Below are positions 62,691-64,000 of a stretch of DNA of 64,000 nucleotides, in pieces. The notes below the pieces were generated by a model. The model saw nothing but the letters and a program-made list of their open reading frames with translations. It was not told the origin of the DNA and made no database searches. Position 1 is the stretch's first letter. Each line of letters starts with the position of its first letter. Made by a program: the position numbers and the translations under genes. The DNA lies in the NCBI GenBank assembly GCA_037893225.1, contig JAZGUH010000403.1, positions 186,001 to 250,000 of the forward strand, written 5' to 3'. Source of the DNA: Hippasteria phrygiana. Its lineage: Eukaryota; Echinodermata; Asteroidea; Valvatida; Goniasteridae.

Positions 62691-64000
62691 TCAGCTAAAA
62701 ATGTACTTAAACACTTTATACATCAACGATTGAGATTTTTGTATGGGCGGGACCAGCAACTTGAAGCTATAGCTAAATGGTAGGCTTGGGGCAACATTTT
62801 GAAGCAAGAATTGCAATTCCATTCGGAATTGACTCCATATACTTCATGCACAAAACGGACGTCAGTATCGTTTGAATCTGCGCTGCATATTAATTAATAA
62901 ATTACATGGACGAAACAGCTAGCTCTGTGAAGTGCCGCATGTGGGCTTTTCAGGGAATTGGCAATCTTTAAATTCTTTTTCTTTCTTTTTTGGAGTGGCC
63001 ACAATTCAGAATCGCTGCCTGGAAGAAGGAATTGGTTACTTCCGAGTTGAATAGCGATTTTGATTCCCACTGTGTGAGTTGAGTAGTCGACTCCTGCACG
63101 GATTTTCCCAAGCCTACTAGAACCGGCAATGTGTGACTCACAGCAGCTCCACCGAGCCGGGGTGCGTGTTGGCGGTTATAAACAGTCGTAAGACGTTTGC
63201 GTAACATCGTGTGATGTTAACATCAGCAGTTTTATCCCGAATAACCTTTGACCTTCGAGATACCGAACTGGCTTATTGGTTCGGTTGTTTCTTGTCGGTG
63301 AATTTCTTTGAGAATTTCAAATAGGCGAGAATTGCGCACCATAATGAAATACTCAAATCCCCAAGATGATTAACCAAAGAGAAACAACAGAACCAGTTTT
63401 CGGTTATGACTGCCAAAACGGCGCATCCCAATTCTGGTTTTTATTACTTCATGTTGCTGCGAAGATTGTCCAGATCTTGAAGCTTTGCGCTACCTGTATT
63501 GTAATGAATCTACAATGTTTTGTATTATATAATAACGTGTTAAAGTTGAATACCATCTAAACTTTCAACTGATAGTATTTTTTTTGTATTAATTGTTTGA
63601 TTTTTAATATTTCTTTGCAAAAATAGTATTTATGATAAATGAACATGTTGACGAGCACGAGTATTTAAATGAATTGAAAGTGCCATAGTGGGGAGGGAGC
63701 TTAGAGGTATGATGTAGCAATGGTAATGAACCAAAAAGTTTTAATTGATTAGTTTCAATTTAAAAAGCTTACTGTTTATAAAGATGATATTAATATCTAT
63801 CCTGAGAAATATTTCCATCCGAAATGCTGTCATCCTCGAGAAAATTATTTCTGAAGGCCTAAAAAAATACTATGGCTTATATCAATTTAAACAATGGAAA
63901 AGTACATTTGAGCGTGCACAAAATAACTGTTAAAGTGGTTTTTCACTTTTTTCGCATAACCCGGATGATAGATTGAGCTCAAACATCCACAGGTTTGCTA
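62691..64000. other. Unassigned window end
   Basis: No gene recognised. A minus-strand open segment near 62968-63207 begins MLRKRLTTVYNRQHAP but lacks splice or family support. Confidence 0.35.

Noticed and set aside
62968..63207. Minus-strand coding start MLRKRLTTVYNRQHAP
   Set aside because: No donor, family or context support; the 79-residue frame is within chance length.

Overview
The window reads as nuclear DNA of a marine deuterostome, most likely an echinoderm and probably a sea star. Genes have GT/AG introns and are widely spaced. Intergenic and intronic DNA is full of short inverted-repeat elements, tRNA-derived SINE copies, minisatellites and long poly(G)/poly(C) runs, and many repeat ends read like 'atgaaattgggccc'. 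The organism call is inference from style. Nothing prokaryotic, viral or CRISPR-like was seen.

Layout. 1-1560: degenerate ~165-180 bp tandem array. 4018-4900: broken LINE remnant. 5691-7625 (+): intron-free ORF for a single-Ig type I membrane receptor whose long tail carries many tyrosine motifs. 8.0-18.3 kb: mostly repeats (foldbacks, TIR elements, 46-bp satellite). 18373-25524 (+): seven consecutive exon-like segments with matching phases, proposed as a gene I cannot identify; on the opposite strand, 19269-19486 is an exon resembling the N-terminal domain of Crypton-type recombinase-like proteins. 23965-24582: (TTCCA)n-type satellite inside that gene's intron. 30472-32481 (+): PRRT3/PRRT4-like seven-pass membrane protein. 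32.5-41.3 kb: repeats, including a 93-bp minisatellite. 41313-57811 (+): a ten-exon F-box/WD40 gene (SCF ubiquitin ligase substrate receptor) in which one WD40 exon is tandemly triplicated. 57.8-64 kb: repeats and a second SINE copy.

The genes are not an operon and show no shared pathway. The most striking points are the near-identical triplication of a phase 0-0 WD40-blade exon (7 versus 9 predicted blades), the Ig receptor with duplicated ITIM-like/YxxM/YEH(L/I) modules, and the unidentified 18.4-25.5 kb gene. A possible first exon (53409-53590) lies inside an F-box gene intron. All exon structures were read by eye from splice consensus and phase; no search or transcript evidence was available.
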